Below, one piece after another: positions 28,522-37,526 of a stretch of DNA of 64,000 bases (position 1 is its first letter; every line of letters begins with the position of its first letter). Both the position numbers and the translations under genes were made by a program. The stretch is from Paludibacter sp. (GTDB taxonomy: Bacteria; Bacteroidota; Bacteroidia; Bacteroidales; Paludibacteraceae): contig JAQTTH010000017.1 in the NCBI GenBank assembly GCA_028710895.1, positions 45,262 through 109,261 of the forward strand, written 5' to 3'. The notes below the pieces were generated by a model, which saw only the letters and a program-made list of their open reading frames with translations, did not search any database and was not told where the DNA came from.

Positions 28522-31071
28522 ATGAAAACGTCACTTTTGCATTTTTCTTTTTTGCTATGCTGCTATATATCCATGGCAAATTATTGTGTTGCGGATAACA
28601 CTTCAACCGCAAACAGTTTTATAATTACAAATGCCAATACCCAATCGATTTTTTGTATTGACAAATCCGAAGAGCCATCGGTAATGAAGGTTGTGTCGAT
28701 GTTTCAGGATGACATTCAAGACATATCTGGTCGGGTACTTGCAATTAAAGGCAATCTGCCGAAAAATGGAAATGTAATAATTGCCGGAACGCTTGGAAGA
28801 AGTAAATTACTTGATCAGGTTATTCGAAAATACAAAATCAGTACGGACTCAACAAAGGGACGTTGGGAAGCTTTTTCTATTCAAGTGATAAGCACGAAAT
28901 CAGCTAATATTTTAGTTGTAATTGGCAGTGACCGTCGTGGAACAGCTTATGGAATATTGGAATTGTCACGTATGATAGGAGTTTCACCATGGACCTGGTG
29001 GGCTGATGTAAAACCAATAAAACGAAGCGAAATTTCCCTTACTATTCCCAAACCGATTTACCAAAGACCATCCGTGCAATATCGTGGTATATTCCTGAAC
29101 GATGAAGATTGGGGATTAAAGCCCTGGTCATCAAAAACCTTTGACCCCAAACTTGGTGAAGTTGGCCCTAAAACCTATGCGAAGATTTTTGAACTATTGC
29201 TTCGGTTGCGTGCAAATACAATTTGGCCGGCTATGCATGAATGTACAACGCCATTTTACTTTGTAAAGGGAAATGCAGCCATGGCTGATAGTTTCGGCAT
29301 AATTGTAGGTACTTCACATTGCGAACCAATGATGCGCAGTAACCCCCGCGAATGGAATCACGATACCAATGGAGCATATAATTTCTTTACGAATAAAGAT
29401 AAAGTAGTAGATTACTGGTCCGAGCGATTGAAAGAAGTCTCGAATTATGAGAATGTTTATACTGTTGGTATGCGTGGTATACACGACGGAGCCATGGAAG
29501 GTGCAAAAAACGTTCAGCAGCAAGTCGCCGGGCTAACAGATGTTTTTGCTGCACAACGTCAACTATTAGGTCAATATGTAAATAAAAATGTTGAGAAAGT
29601 ACCGCAGATATTTATTCCATATAAAGAGGTGCTTGATGCTTATAATGCCGGATTGAAAGTCCCGGAGGATGTGACTCTTCTGTGGTGCGACGACAATTAT
29701 GGTTATTTAACCCGTCTGAGCAATGCCGAAGAACAAAAAAGAAAGGGGGGCTCAGGTGTATATTATCATCTTTCGTACTGGGGGCGCCCGCATGACTATT
29801 TGTGGTTGGCAACTACTCAACCTTCCTTTATCTGGACAGAAATGCAGAAAGCCTGGGCGTATGGAGCACGAAAAATGTGGATTGTGAATGTGGGTGACAT
29901 AAAGCCTGCTGAATATCTGACTGAATTCTACCTGGATATGGCGTGGGATATCAATTCTGTGAAACGGGATAATATTTCTCAGCATTTGGAGAACTGGCTT
30001 GGCAATACATTTGGTGCTGAACATGCAACGTATATGAAAGATATTATGAATGAATACTATCGTCTGGCATTTATTCGTAAACCAGAGTTTATGGGTTGGA
30101 GTCAAACTGAACCTGAGACTAAGGCGAAAGATACCGACTTAAGTCCGTTTGAGTTTGGGAATGAAATCACCACCCGCATACAGCAATATTCGAAAATTGA
30201 GAATCAGGTGGAGACGCTTGAAAAGAATATTCCGGAGCATTTGAAAAATGCCTATTTTGAATTAATCAAGTATCCGGTTTGTGGAGCTGCAGACATGAAT
30301 AAGAAATGGCTGAACAGTCAATTGGCAAATACATTGACTACTTACAATCTTCCAGAATCAGAAACTGCAAAAGAACAAAGTCTTTTATCTTATGCTAAAA
30401 TCCAACAAATGACCCGCTACTACAATGATTCACTGTTAGGTGGTAAATGGAAAGGTATGATGTCTTATGAGCCTCGTAGATTGTCAGTTTTCAATAAACC
30501 GGCATTCAATGCAACAACAGGTAGTCAAAGACTATCAGGTGACTCAGTGGCGTCTTTACAAAATCAGGCAAATAGCCACAAGACAATTGATTATATCCGA
30601 TTGAAAGCTTCAGAGTTCAGCAATAATTATACAACTTCAACACTGAAATGGCAACAGATTAATGGTTTGGGTTATAGCCAATCGGCTATGGTTTTGCAGC
30701 CATTTGGAATTAATCCTAGTGAGAATGCTACAGATAATCCAAGCCTCGAATATTTGTTTAACACCAAGGCAGATAGTGCAACAGTTTTTCTGTATCTACT
30801 ACCTACCCATGCACTTGATGGGGGAAATAATCAGCGTATTGCTGTTTCAATTGACGGAGTTATGCAAAAGACATTCAATATCAATACAATTGGACGAAGC
30901 AATGCCTGGAAAGAAAACGTATTGCGTAATCAGACTGTGTTGAAATTGCCTTATCGTTTTTCAGCCGGAAAGCATAGTCTGAAGATTTATGCACTCGACC
31001 CGGATATGGTAATTGACCAAATTCTGATTGATTTTAAACCAGGTCGAAAATTTTACGGAGTTGGAGAATAA
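28522..31071 (+). CDS. GH115 family xylan alpha-1,2-glucuronidase
   Basis: An 849-residue exported glycoside hydrolase that removes (4-O-methyl)glucuronic acid side chains from glucuronoxylan. It has a signal peptide (MKTSLLHFSFLLCCYIS). Family segments include RPSVQYRGIFLNDEDWGLKPW, VYTVGMRGIHDGAMEGA, VTLLWCDDNYGYLTRL and YYHLSYWGRPHDYLWL. A C-terminal beta-sandwich follows (from about residue 640). It stands alone, without SusC/SusD genes, so it is not part of a classical utilisation locus within this window. A promoter and terminator frame it as a single-gene unit. Confidence 0.92.
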   Translation: MKTSLLHFSFLLCCYISMANYCVADNTSTANSFIITNANTQSIFCIDKSEEPSVMKVVSMFQDDIQDISGRVLAIKGNLPKNGNVIIAGTLGRSKLLDQVIRKYKISTDSTKGRWEAFSIQVISTKSANILVVIGSDRRGTAYGILELSRMIGVSPWTWWADVKPIKRSEISLTIPKPIYQRPSVQYRGIFLNDEDWGLKPWSSKTFDPKLGEVGPKTYAKIFELLLRLRANTIWPAMHECTTPFYFVKGNAAMADSFGIIVGTSHCEPMMRSNPREWNHDTNGAYNFFTNKDKVVDYWSERLKEVSNYENVYTVGMRGIHDGAMEGAKNVQQQVAGLTDVFAAQRQLLGQYVNKNVEKVPQIFIPYKEVLDAYNAGLKVPEDVTLLWCDDNYGYLTRLSNAEEQKRKGGSGVYYHLSYWGRPHDYLWLATTQPSFIWTEMQKAWAYGARKMWIVNVGDIKPAEYLTEFYLDMAWDINSVKRDNISQHLENWLGNTFGAEHATYMKDIMNEYYRLAFIRKPEFMGWSQTEPETKAKDTDLSPFEFGNEITTRIQQYSKIENQVETLEKNIPEHLKNAYFELIKYPVCGAADMNKKWLNSQLANTLTTYNLPESETAKEQSLLSYAKIQQMTRYYNDSLLGGKWKGMMSYEPRRLSVFNKPAFNATTGSQRLSGDSVASLQNQANSHKTIDYIRLKASEFSNNYTTSTLKWQQINGLGYSQSAMVLQPFGINPSENATDNPSLEYLFNTKADSATVFLYLLPTHALDGGNNQRIAVSIDGVMQKTFNINTIGRSNAWKENVLRNQTVLKLPYRFSAGKHSLKIYALDPDMVIDQILIDFKPGRKFYGVGE

Positions 31072-31080
31072 CAACAAAGA

Positions 31081-31112
31081 AGGCGTATCAAATTCAGATA
31101 CGCCTTTTTTTT
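31081..31112 (+). terminator. Terminator after the GH115 gene
   Basis: AGGCGTATC/GATACGCCT forms a 9-bp stem with a 7-base loop followed by seven more T residues. It also lies just past the tmRNA 3' end on the other strand. Confidence 0.9.
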
Positions 31113-31119
31113 GTTTTTG

Positions 31120-31512
31120 TGGACCTGGAGGGAGTCGAACCCTCGTCCAAACAAGGAAATAATAAGCTTTCTACATGTTTATCTTCGCTTAGATTTTCGT
31201 GCGTGGGCAAGACCAAAGCCACCAACCCGCGCCTTATCCTCTTTATTTCATCGTGCCTCCAAGGCTAAGCGCGACTATCTTCGATTTATCCGCATTTCCT
31301 GATCATTGGCCTCGAAGCGACGGCCGCCGGGAAATGTCTCGTTCCAGTACCTTGTACCGGAATTAAGTTTAATCTACTCTATTCGATTAAGCAGCAAGAG
31401 CGTAGTTATTTTCGCCAGTTAGTTGTTTGAGATCCGAGATTTACGAGCCGCTTTCTCAATGCTCGACATGCTTACATATCAGTTCTACCTGCTGTCAAAA
31501 CCAAACAGGCCC
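31120..31512 (-). ncRNA. ssrA: Transfer-messenger RNA (tmRNA)
   Basis: About 393 bases that rescue stalled ribosomes together with SmpB. The acceptor stem pairs 5' GGGCCTG (31512-31506) with CAGGTCC and discriminator A at 31120; CCA is not encoded. The T arm reads GAGGGTTCGACTCCCTC. The tag frame at 31387-31416 encodes GENNYALAA and a TAA stop, the usual Bacteroidales tag. The first 22 bases of the RNA lie in a 27-bp repeat that is the attachment site of the neighbouring element, so the RNA remains intact. Its current promoter appears to be inside the element. Confidence 0.96.
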
Positions 31513-31517
31513 GGTTT
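31491..31517. repeat. Attachment-site direct repeat, ssrA side
   Basis: A 27-bp repeat, identical to 37527-37553, that covers tmRNA bases 1-22 plus five upstream bases. Confidence 0.85.
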
Positions 31518-31568
31518 AATGTTATCTATTTGATAATCAATTGAAATAAACTTATCAATAGTTGTTTA

Positions 31569-31591
31569 GTAGTCAAATTGGTAGTCAAAAA
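31569..31591 (+). repeat. Candidate integrase arm-binding repeat, left
   Basis: A 23-bp sequence with two GTAGTCAAA-type half repeats. It differs at only four positions from 37373-37395 near the other end and is in the same orientation. Confidence 0.5.
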
Positions 31592-31628
31592 GCGTTTTAA
31601 TTGTCGCTATTGGTTGGTTTATTTTGTA

Positions 31629-31636
31629 CAAAGATA
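31629..31636 (-). promoter_or_regulatory. Element-borne promoter likely driving tmRNA
   Basis: TATCTTTG on the minus strand points towards ssrA, whose 5' end lies about 115 bases downstream. It is inside the element. A clear -33 TTTG is not seen. Confidence 0.55.
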
Positions 31637-31737
31637 ATCCTAATTATTGGATATTGGATAATACCTGATATAAATTTCATTAACTACAAAAAATCGCAAC
31701 GGCATTAACGAAGCGGTTTAAAGGTCTTATCAAATTA

Positions 31738-32421
31738 TTAAAAATCATTTGTTTCTTTCATTCCTATTTCTAAAGAAAGACGTATTATTTCATTAGAATT
31801 GAGATAGCTTGACTTTAAACTTGTTAGAAAATTTACTTGTTCATATTTTTCCGTCCAATCTGAATTTACTTCTCCTTTTGCATTTCTTGTTTGAATCGAA
31901 TCTAATTCTTTATTATATGCAGAAATAATATCATCTAACTTACTATCCATTGTCCAATCAAGTTGACTATTAAAGTAGTTCTCGCTAATTAACTTCACGA
32001 ATTTTAAGTCTTTGGCAATCAGTAATAAAACTGTTCTTGAATGATTCATGTCAATACTGCCAGTTGTAATATGAACGCTCGCTTTGGGAATTGTAAAACG
32101 ATATTTATTATCTTTTACTTCTACAGTAAGTGAAGAATTGACAATCCCAGTTAAATAGCCCATTCTCCCGCTATAACAATCTACATTAATTGGACTATTC
32201 CATTTTAATTTCATCACCCCTGCTTCTTTGTCTTCAAAATCTACAACACATTTGTAATCTTTAAATGTTGAGGATACCCATTTTTTCAAGTTAATCCACA
32301 TTGAATTTTTTGACAAGTTTGTTTCTACAACTTGCTGTTTTTCATTTGGCGAATCAATTTCTTGACCATAAGAAATTGTGGCAAGAGATGCAATAAATAA
32401 CAATATGAGCAACTTTTTCAT
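31738..32421 (-). CDS. Exported DUF4468-like protein, element cargo
   Basis: A 227-residue protein with a signal peptide (MKKLLILLFIASLATISYG). The segment WVSSTFKDYKCVVDFEDKEAGVMKLKWN resembles DUF4468, a TBP-like fold found in exported Bacteroidota proteins. A helical C-terminal part follows. It is at the ssrA end of the element and is probably carried cargo. Function unknown. Confidence 0.65.
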   Translation of the reverse strand: MKKLLILLFIASLATISYGQEIDSPNEKQQVVETNLSKNSMWINLKKWVSSTFKDYKCVVDFEDKEAGVMKLKWNSPINVDCYSGRMGYLTGIVNSSLTVEVKDNKYRFTIPKASVHITTGSIDMNHSRTVLLLIAKDLKFVKLISENYFNSQLDWTMDSKLDDIISAYNKELDSIQTRNAKGEVNSDWTEKYEQVNFLTSLKSSYLNSNEIIRLSLEIGMKETNDF

Positions 32422-32965
32422 AATTTATAATTTTAATTTGTTTATAATATTTGCTTTGACTTTTTAGTGGTAATATATTATTCTAAATAATTTGCAAAAA
32501 AATGCGTGGGTCATTACTCCATCGGCATATAGGTACGACCAAGTACCTTTCCCCCAATAAGCAAAGCCCACGCAAACCGTGAGCGTTGAACTTATTGTCT
32601 TTGGGGGATTGCAAATTGGTCGTTTTATATGCCCAAAACAATAGCTTAACGCTATTCCATTCTATTTTGAAATTCAATAATTTGAATTATTGTACAGCAA
32701 AAATACATATTTTTTTTAATTCATTGGCAATATAATTGATTATTAAAATGTAAATCGTTCTACGCTTAATAAAACAGTTGTTCTTAGAAGAATAATTTAT
32801 TTTCTTTGCAATTCGTCAATATGAGATTTACATCAATTTTACACATGAATTATTATATAGATAATGAGGTATTTTTATGTTTCTTAAAATTCAAAGTGTT
32901 ATATTCCCTAAGGAAAGTAACAGTATCCCAAAATGTAAATTTGTCATTTATTTATGTCTCAAAAT
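32422..32965. other. Structured non-coding region, candidate replication origin
   Basis: A 544-base gap downstream of the replication gene. It contains an imperfect 110-base inverted repeat (32524-32633): GGCATAT/ATATGCC, ACGACCAA/TTGGTCGT and CAATAAG/CTTATTG. An alternative fold has GCGTGGG/CCCACGC around AGGTAC/GTACCT. Two more perfect hairpins follow: AATAGC/GCTATT (32640-32656) and CAATAATT/AATTATTG (32675-32692). Such clustered hairpins beside a II/X-type Rep gene suggest a double- or single-strand origin. The part from 32700 to 32965 is plain AT-rich sequence. Confidence 0.45.
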
Positions 32966-33901
32966 TTACAAATAAAACCTAACTGCATCCCTGACTTTTT
33001 TGTCTAATTCAACTATTACATCACTTCGTTTATTAATGTCCATTTTAAGTTCACATGTCGACCTTATAGCTGCCTTTAATTCATCTGCCTGTCTTCTGGT
33101 CAGTTCTCCTTTTTTTTGAGCCTCTACAATTTGTTTAATCATTGCAAGTTCACCACCTTGTTGTTGAATCAAACAAAGTCTACCTATTAAATCAAACTCT
33201 TTTTTCCCTTTCATTGCTTCAAAATTTATTGTTACATCATTTATTTTCTGAATATTCTCATAGGACTTTTGCCAGCGGTCAATAATGCCTTTGTAAAAAG
33301 CCTCTTCATACAGCATTGCACCCGTTACACGTTCCACTTTGAATGTGTCTTTTAATCTGGCTTTATGTCTCATTTCATATCTCAAAACGTTTCTATCACA
33401 ATATAATTCAGGTATTATATGACCCTTGGAGCGTTGTTCTTTTGTCTTGTCATAAAACAGCAACAACCCTTTGGGATTGGTAAAATACAAGCCATTGGGT
33501 TGTTCAAGCCGTATGTATTGAAGGCAATTGCCTAGATGATTAAAATATACTGCCGTAGGGTGGTTTACAATGAAATTCTGTGCAACATCTATTCTTGTTA
33601 TAGTTGCTCTATCAAATGGAAGTTGAAGAGTGTCGCTTAATTTCTCTATTGCCAACTTTACATCTTTTCTATTTAGAGTTTGAAAATTATCTCCTACTAA
33701 ATATTTACACAAACTACCATCCTTTACATTCACGCCACTTCGACTAACAGATATTTTATAGCCATCTAAATTGCCTGTAACTACATTTTCTCCATTAAAC
33801 CAATGTTCGCCCGTCACATCAAAATGAAGCGGTATTTGAGAAAGAAAATCAACCCCCGCTACATCAATACTTTTTATTTTGAAGTCTACATTATCATACA
33901 T
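32966..33901 (-). CDS. Rolling-circle replication initiator, phage/plasmid II/X family
   Basis: About 311 residues from ATG 33901 (318 from 33922). ITRIDVAQNFIV, LLLFYDKTKEQ and YCDRNVLRYEMRHKARL resemble the gene II/X replication proteins of filamentous phages and related plasmids, in which a Tyr nicks the origin. Tyr residues are available, but I cannot prove the catalytic one. The C-terminus is helical and charged. The presence of this gene in an integrated element implies a replicating circular stage. The assignment is by pattern only. Confidence 0.6.
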   Translation of the reverse strand: MYDNVDFKIKSIDVAGVDFLSQIPLHFDVTGEHWFNGENVVTGNLDGYKISVSRSGVNVKDGSLCKYLVGDNFQTLNRKDVKLAIEKLSDTLQLPFDRATITRIDVAQNFIVNHPTAVYFNHLGNCLQYIRLEQPNGLYFTNPKGLLLFYDKTKEQRSKGHIIPELYCDRNVLRYEMRHKARLKDTFKVERVTGAMLYEEAFYKGIIDRWQKSYENIQKINDVTINFEAMKGKKEFDLIGRLCLIQQQGGELAMIKQIVEAQKKGELTRRQADELKAAIRSTCELKMDINKRSDVIVELDKKVRDAVRFYL

Positions 33902-33994
33902 GGTTTTATAGATTTTGCACATGAATTGTGTGCAGAATACAACTTAATATAGAGAGAGGGAAAATTCCCTCTCTCATTCTACATTGTCGACCAC

Positions 33995-34432
33995 TTAATC
34001 AGTACTTGCCTGTTTCTTTATCTGCTGAATTTCATTGTTCAATTCACCGTCCACCAAAAGCATATAAAGCTGTCTTATGTTGTTCAATTGTCCACGAGCA
34101 ACAAACACGTCTAATTGGGTGTGGCTATTGCTGAAAGCAAAAAGCAAAGCATCTTTTGTGCCTCTCACGTCTCCAAATCCATAGGTTTGTGTAATATCTG
34201 GCACATACACACTACTGATATTTTTTGTTTTTGTAATAGCTTTATCAGCCTTCCTATGAGTGTTGCCTCCAAAGCACTCTGGTACATCTCCAAAGTAGAA
34301 AAAGAATGCCCCGCTTTTATTTCTCATTATCTCAAACTCTGGATAACTTTTGGTCGACATCTTACAATCTAATCTCAATTTACTTTTTTGTTCTGGTAGC
34401 TTCACCATTTGATAATAGTCTGTTAGTATCAT
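33995..34432 (-). CDS. Hypothetical protein of the ssrA element, 145 residues
   Basis: A soluble protein without signal peptide. It overlaps the end of the HTH gene by four bases (ATGA), so the two are translationally coupled. It precedes the replication gene. Its place suggests a replication accessory or ssDNA-binding role, but I see no recognised motif. Composition is mixed, with a Gln/Asn-rich C-terminal helix (LNNEIQQIKKQ). Confidence 0.6.
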   Translation of the reverse strand: MILTDYYQMVKLPEQKSKLRLDCKMSTKSYPEFEIMRNKSGAFFFYFGDVPECFGGNTHRKADKAITKTKNISSVYVPDITQTYGFGDVRGTKDALLFAFSNSHTQLDVFVARGQLNNIRQLYMLLVDGELNNEIQQIKKQASTD

Positions 34433-34785
34433 TTTGCCGCCTCCCTTTCTTTAAAGTAGTTAGCCGCCTCTTGCTCTATCTCGGCTATAGTTGTTACCCT
34501 GTTTTGCAAGAGCCATTTTTCAAGTTGTATACGTTCAAAATAGATTAGTTTGTTAAATGGTTTGTAGTGGGGTATCCGTTGACTACTTGTTAGCTTGTAT
34601 AGATGTGAACGGCTCAACCCAGTAAACCGACACGCTTCATCAAAAGTGAATACATTTTTTTGACTCAAACTTGCTGTTTCAATCCGAGTTAGACGTTCGT
34701 TGATTTCTGGTGAGCAATAATCGTGATAATCGCTAACTGGAATTTTTGTAACTCCCGTTTCTTTGAAATTCGTTATTTTTTTCAT
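34429..34785 (-). CDS. Helix-turn-helix DNA-binding protein, excisionase-like
   Basis: A 118-residue protein. The HTH_17/MerR-like domain reads FTFDEACRFTGLSRSHLYKLTSSQRIPHYKP and ends in the wing-like KLIYFERIQLEKWLLQN. Such proteins serve as recombination directionality factors or regulators of replication genes in Bacteroidota elements. It heads the run HTH-145aa-Rep. Upstream are three GCGACCA repeats spaced by about one helical turn that could be its binding sites. Confidence 0.8.
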   Translation of the reverse strand: MKKITNFKETGVTKIPVSDYHDYCSPEINERLTRIETASLSQKNVFTFDEACRFTGLSRSHLYKLTSSQRIPHYKPFNKLIYFERIQLEKWLLQNRVTTIAEIEQEAANYFKEREAAK

Positions 34786-34913
34786 TGTGATAATTTGTTG
34801 AATTTTAAAAAATAGGGTCGGGGTGTACTTTCCTTTGCCCTTTATTTTGTAATTAATTACTCAACAAAAATACTAAAAGAAATAAGTGTAATTATCTGAT
34901 TATCAAAAGAAAA

Positions 34914-34955
34914 AGCGACCATGTAACTGGTCGCTACATGGTCGCATATGGTCGC
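34914..34955 (-). promoter_or_regulatory. Hairpin terminator with three helically phased GCGACCA repeats
   Basis: On the plus strand TGGTCGC starts at 34928, 34939 and 34949 (spacing 11 and 10). On the minus strand GCGACCA/TGGTCGC (34914-34935) forms a hairpin followed by T residues, so it can terminate the 321-residue gene. The phased copies also look like an operator upstream of the HTH gene. Confidence 0.55.
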
Positions 34956-34975
34956 TCATCTTCTATTTCAGCAGG

Positions 34976-35941
34976 TTATAAGGTCGCTATTTTTTGTATG
35001 AGATTTGCAATTATGTCACTGTCTGTACTTTCTACATGTTTTGCTTTTGACAATTTTATGCATTTCCCATTTTTTTTGATAAAGTATTTTGGTGTTGTTC
35101 GCTCCATTTCAGCCAGTTTTATATCGCTGTTCTTTAATGCTGTCAAAAGCTCTCTTAGTAATTGCACATTTTTCAACCACTTCAAGGGTTTTAAATCCGT
35201 TGGCTTTCCAATTCCACCAAACAAATAGCAAAATGCTTTTTCATCTAATCCTGTTTTATCTATTGGCAAAAAAGCACCAGATACTAGTCCTTTGTAAAGA
35301 AAGTCTGATTGCTTCTTTGTTAGCAACCTTATAATAATTGGAGGTGTTAATCCGTTATTTGATTTTGGATTGTTTGTAATTAAAATGAATCCTAACTCGT
35401 TTTGAATTTTATCTATATCAATATTAAAGTCATTACATAAATTCATAAATTTTGTGGCAAAATCGTTGAGTAAATCAAAACAATTTTTTAGGTATTGTTC
35501 AGGTTCGTTTCTTCTTAAATCCGAGTTGTTGTTTATCAAATTATTATGTAATTCACTTAAACAATAAACATCATCCTTTTTGCATCCTCTAACAAATTTT
35601 GATGATATGGGTTTGAATGTTGTGATTAGTCGCTTGGCGTATATGTATTTATCTGACGGTGATAATTGCAACATTCTTTCGTTTATCATTTCAATTACAT
35701 CATCGACCCTAACTAGTTTCTCATTTTCTATGGTTGCTTTTTTATATTCTTCAATTAGATGTTCGTCATCAAATCCCCCTAATTCAAGAATATAATATGT
35801 GTTACTAACAATCCTATATGTCAGCTTTTTGTATAAATCAAAATCCGACAATTTGAAATTTGATTTGCCAGTAATTATATATTCCACAGCGTGGTCTACT
35901 AAGCAAAAATAGCTTGTAAATGTATTTAACTCTGCATTCAT
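34976..35941 (-). CDS. Element protein of unknown function, 321 residues
   Basis: A soluble, mostly helical protein with no signal peptide. The C-terminal half contains the segment AFCYLFGGIGKPTDLKPLKWLKNVQLLRELLTAL, a pattern I have seen in uncharacterised proteins encoded next to integrases in Bacteroidota elements (RteC-like context). The final region is Lys-rich (KYFIKKNGKCIKLSKAKH). It sits between the integrase and the HTH gene. No function is claimed. Confidence 0.65.
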   Translation of the reverse strand: MNAELNTFTSYFCLVDHAVEYIITGKSNFKLSDFDLYKKLTYRIVSNTYYILELGGFDDEHLIEEYKKATIENEKLVRVDDVIEMINERMLQLSPSDKYIYAKRLITTFKPISSKFVRGCKKDDVYCLSELHNNLINNNSDLRRNEPEQYLKNCFDLLNDFATKFMNLCNDFNIDIDKIQNELGFILITNNPKSNNGLTPPIIIRLLTKKQSDFLYKGLVSGAFLPIDKTGLDEKAFCYLFGGIGKPTDLKPLKWLKNVQLLRELLTALKNSDIKLAEMERTTPKYFIKKNGKCIKLSKAKHVESTDSDIIANLIQKIATL

Positions 35942-36069
35942 AATTATAAAGATTTGATGCTAAAAAATAGGAAAAAATTTATATGCGTCAGACTATATGA
36001 CCAACACGATTATCAAAAGGGGGTGTATGCCATCCTTTATTCTGTAATAATATCAAAAACACTTTGAAA

Positions 36070-37317
36070 TCAACTTTTCACTTTGTTTGTTTTAGTCTTT
36101 TTATCAAACATTCCATTTTGTTTGTTTACAGCCTTTTTTTTGCTCTCGTCAATGATTTTTGCATAAATCTGGGTGGTACTTATTTTAGAGTGTCCTAAGA
36201 GCTTTGAAACCGTTTCTATTGGCGTTTTTAGACTTAGTTGTAGTGTGGCGGCAGTGTGACGGCTTACATGAAAAGTAATTTTCTTGGATATTTTGGCGGC
36301 AGTTGCCCACGTTTCTAAAGAGTCATTTACTGTTTCATTTTTTGGTAAATGATATACTTTATCGGTAAGCTTTTGGTTGACTCTGATAGGTAAAAAACGA
36401 ATAGCCTCATTACTAATAGGCAATGTTTCAAAAGTATTTACTTTTATCTGTTTGTAGCTTAGTATAGTGTTGCCGTTACTGTCGGTTACAATATCGCCCC
36501 ATTTAATGTTTTTTACATTTTTAAATCTGATTCCGACTAAACAACAAAACAGGAAAGCGTTTTTAATATCAGACCTTTTGCAATCAGTTGCAATGAGTGT
36601 TTTTATTTCGTCAGTAGTTAAATACTCTCTTTTGCTAGGAATTGCTTTGGGTTTGGTTTTAGGGTCAATCTTATCAATAGGGTTGATGAGAATAATATCA
36701 TCTATTAGTGCTTTCTTTAATACAGCACTAAACTTTGCAAATAATTTGTGAGCTGTATTGCGTGATATAATTGGCTGTTTATCTTGCCCGTCAAAATTGC
36801 CGTTTTTTGCTGTTTTGAGGTAGTCGATAAATCCAGAGACATAAGCCTTGTCTATGTCGTTTATATCTATCTTGTTGCCTTTATAGGCTTTTAAATGGTG
36901 AGCTAAAGAATTGTAAGTGTAATACTCACTTCTTTTGTTGTTGGTATCGGCAAATGCTTTGTCCGCGATTTTTAAAACAAAGTCAATCAGATTGACTCTT
37001 TCTTCTTTTTTTCTTTTTGGTAAACCAGAATTCTGGGTTTGCATCTCTACAATTCTTTGTGCTTTGATAGTGTTTGCGAGTTGCAGAGTCGTTTTATTTA
37101 ATGCAATGTTGGCGGGTGTAACTTCTGGAATTAGATACAAATTCAAAAACTCATACTTTCTCAGAGCCTGTGTTTTGGGGTTGCCGTCTTGTAGAATGCC
37201 TGTAACTTTGTAACCATAATATTTTTCTAAGAAGATACTCAGGTTGCCATTGGCTAATTTCTTGAATTTGATTTTAATCAGCTCTTTGGCTTTGGTCGGT
37301 TTTTTTGCTTTTGCCAT
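36070..37317 (-). CDS. Tyrosine site-specific recombinase (integrase)
   Basis: A 415-residue integrase with an N-terminal SAM-like core-binding domain (about 108-210) and a catalytic domain. The active residues are present: Arg264 in VGIRFKNV, His350 and Arg353 in FHVSRHTA, His376 in LLGHSKIS and Tyr385 in TTQIYAKI. It is at the edge of the element, 210 bases from the attachment repeat. It presumably recombines the 27-bp site in the tmRNA gene. Confidence 0.93.
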   Translation of the reverse strand: MAKAKKPTKAKELIKIKFKKLANGNLSIFLEKYYGYKVTGILQDGNPKTQALRKYEFLNLYLIPEVTPANIALNKTTLQLANTIKAQRIVEMQTQNSGLPKRKKEERVNLIDFVLKIADKAFADTNNKRSEYYTYNSLAHHLKAYKGNKIDINDIDKAYVSGFIDYLKTAKNGNFDGQDKQPIISRNTAHKLFAKFSAVLKKALIDDIILINPIDKIDPKTKPKAIPSKREYLTTDEIKTLIATDCKRSDIKNAFLFCCLVGIRFKNVKNIKWGDIVTDSNGNTILSYKQIKVNTFETLPISNEAIRFLPIRVNQKLTDKVYHLPKNETVNDSLETWATAAKISKKITFHVSRHTAATLQLSLKTPIETVSKLLGHSKISTTQIYAKIIDESKKKAVNKQNGMFDKKTKTNKVKS

Positions 37318-37372
37318 TTGACTACTTGATAAAAGTTATACTACTGATTGCAAATGTAGTTATTTGTTTTGA

Positions 37373-37395
37373 GTCGTCAAACTGGTCGTCAAAAA
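37373..37395 (+). repeat. Candidate integrase arm-binding repeat, right
   Basis: Two GTCGTCAAA-type half repeats, 19 of 23 positions identical to 31569-31591. Confidence 0.5.
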
Positions 37396-37402
37396 TAGTC
37401 AC

Positions 37403-37445
37403 AAAAAAAGACAACCTAAAGAAATTAAATTCCTTTAGGTTGTCT
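37403..37445 (-). terminator. Strong terminator facing the stranded ssrA promoter
   Basis: A perfect 13-bp stem AGACAACCTAAAG/CTTTAGGTTGTCT with an 11-base loop is followed by seven T residues on the minus strand. It lies between the att repeat and the integrase. Confidence 0.85.
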
Positions 37446-37526
37446 GATTTATTTTGTATTATGCTGTTTTGTAGCGTTTTTATGTTGTCTTTGGTTGACT
37501 TATTTTTTCTTGTTGAAGAGGGTGTG

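Noticed and set aside
31111..31302. Plus-strand short frame over the tmRNA gene
   Set aside because: Antisense to a clearly structured tmRNA with acceptor stem, T arm and GENNYALAA tag.
32483..32677. 64-residue minus-strand frame in the structured element region
   Set aside because: It coincides with the large inverted repeat; the sequence is better explained by structure than by coding.
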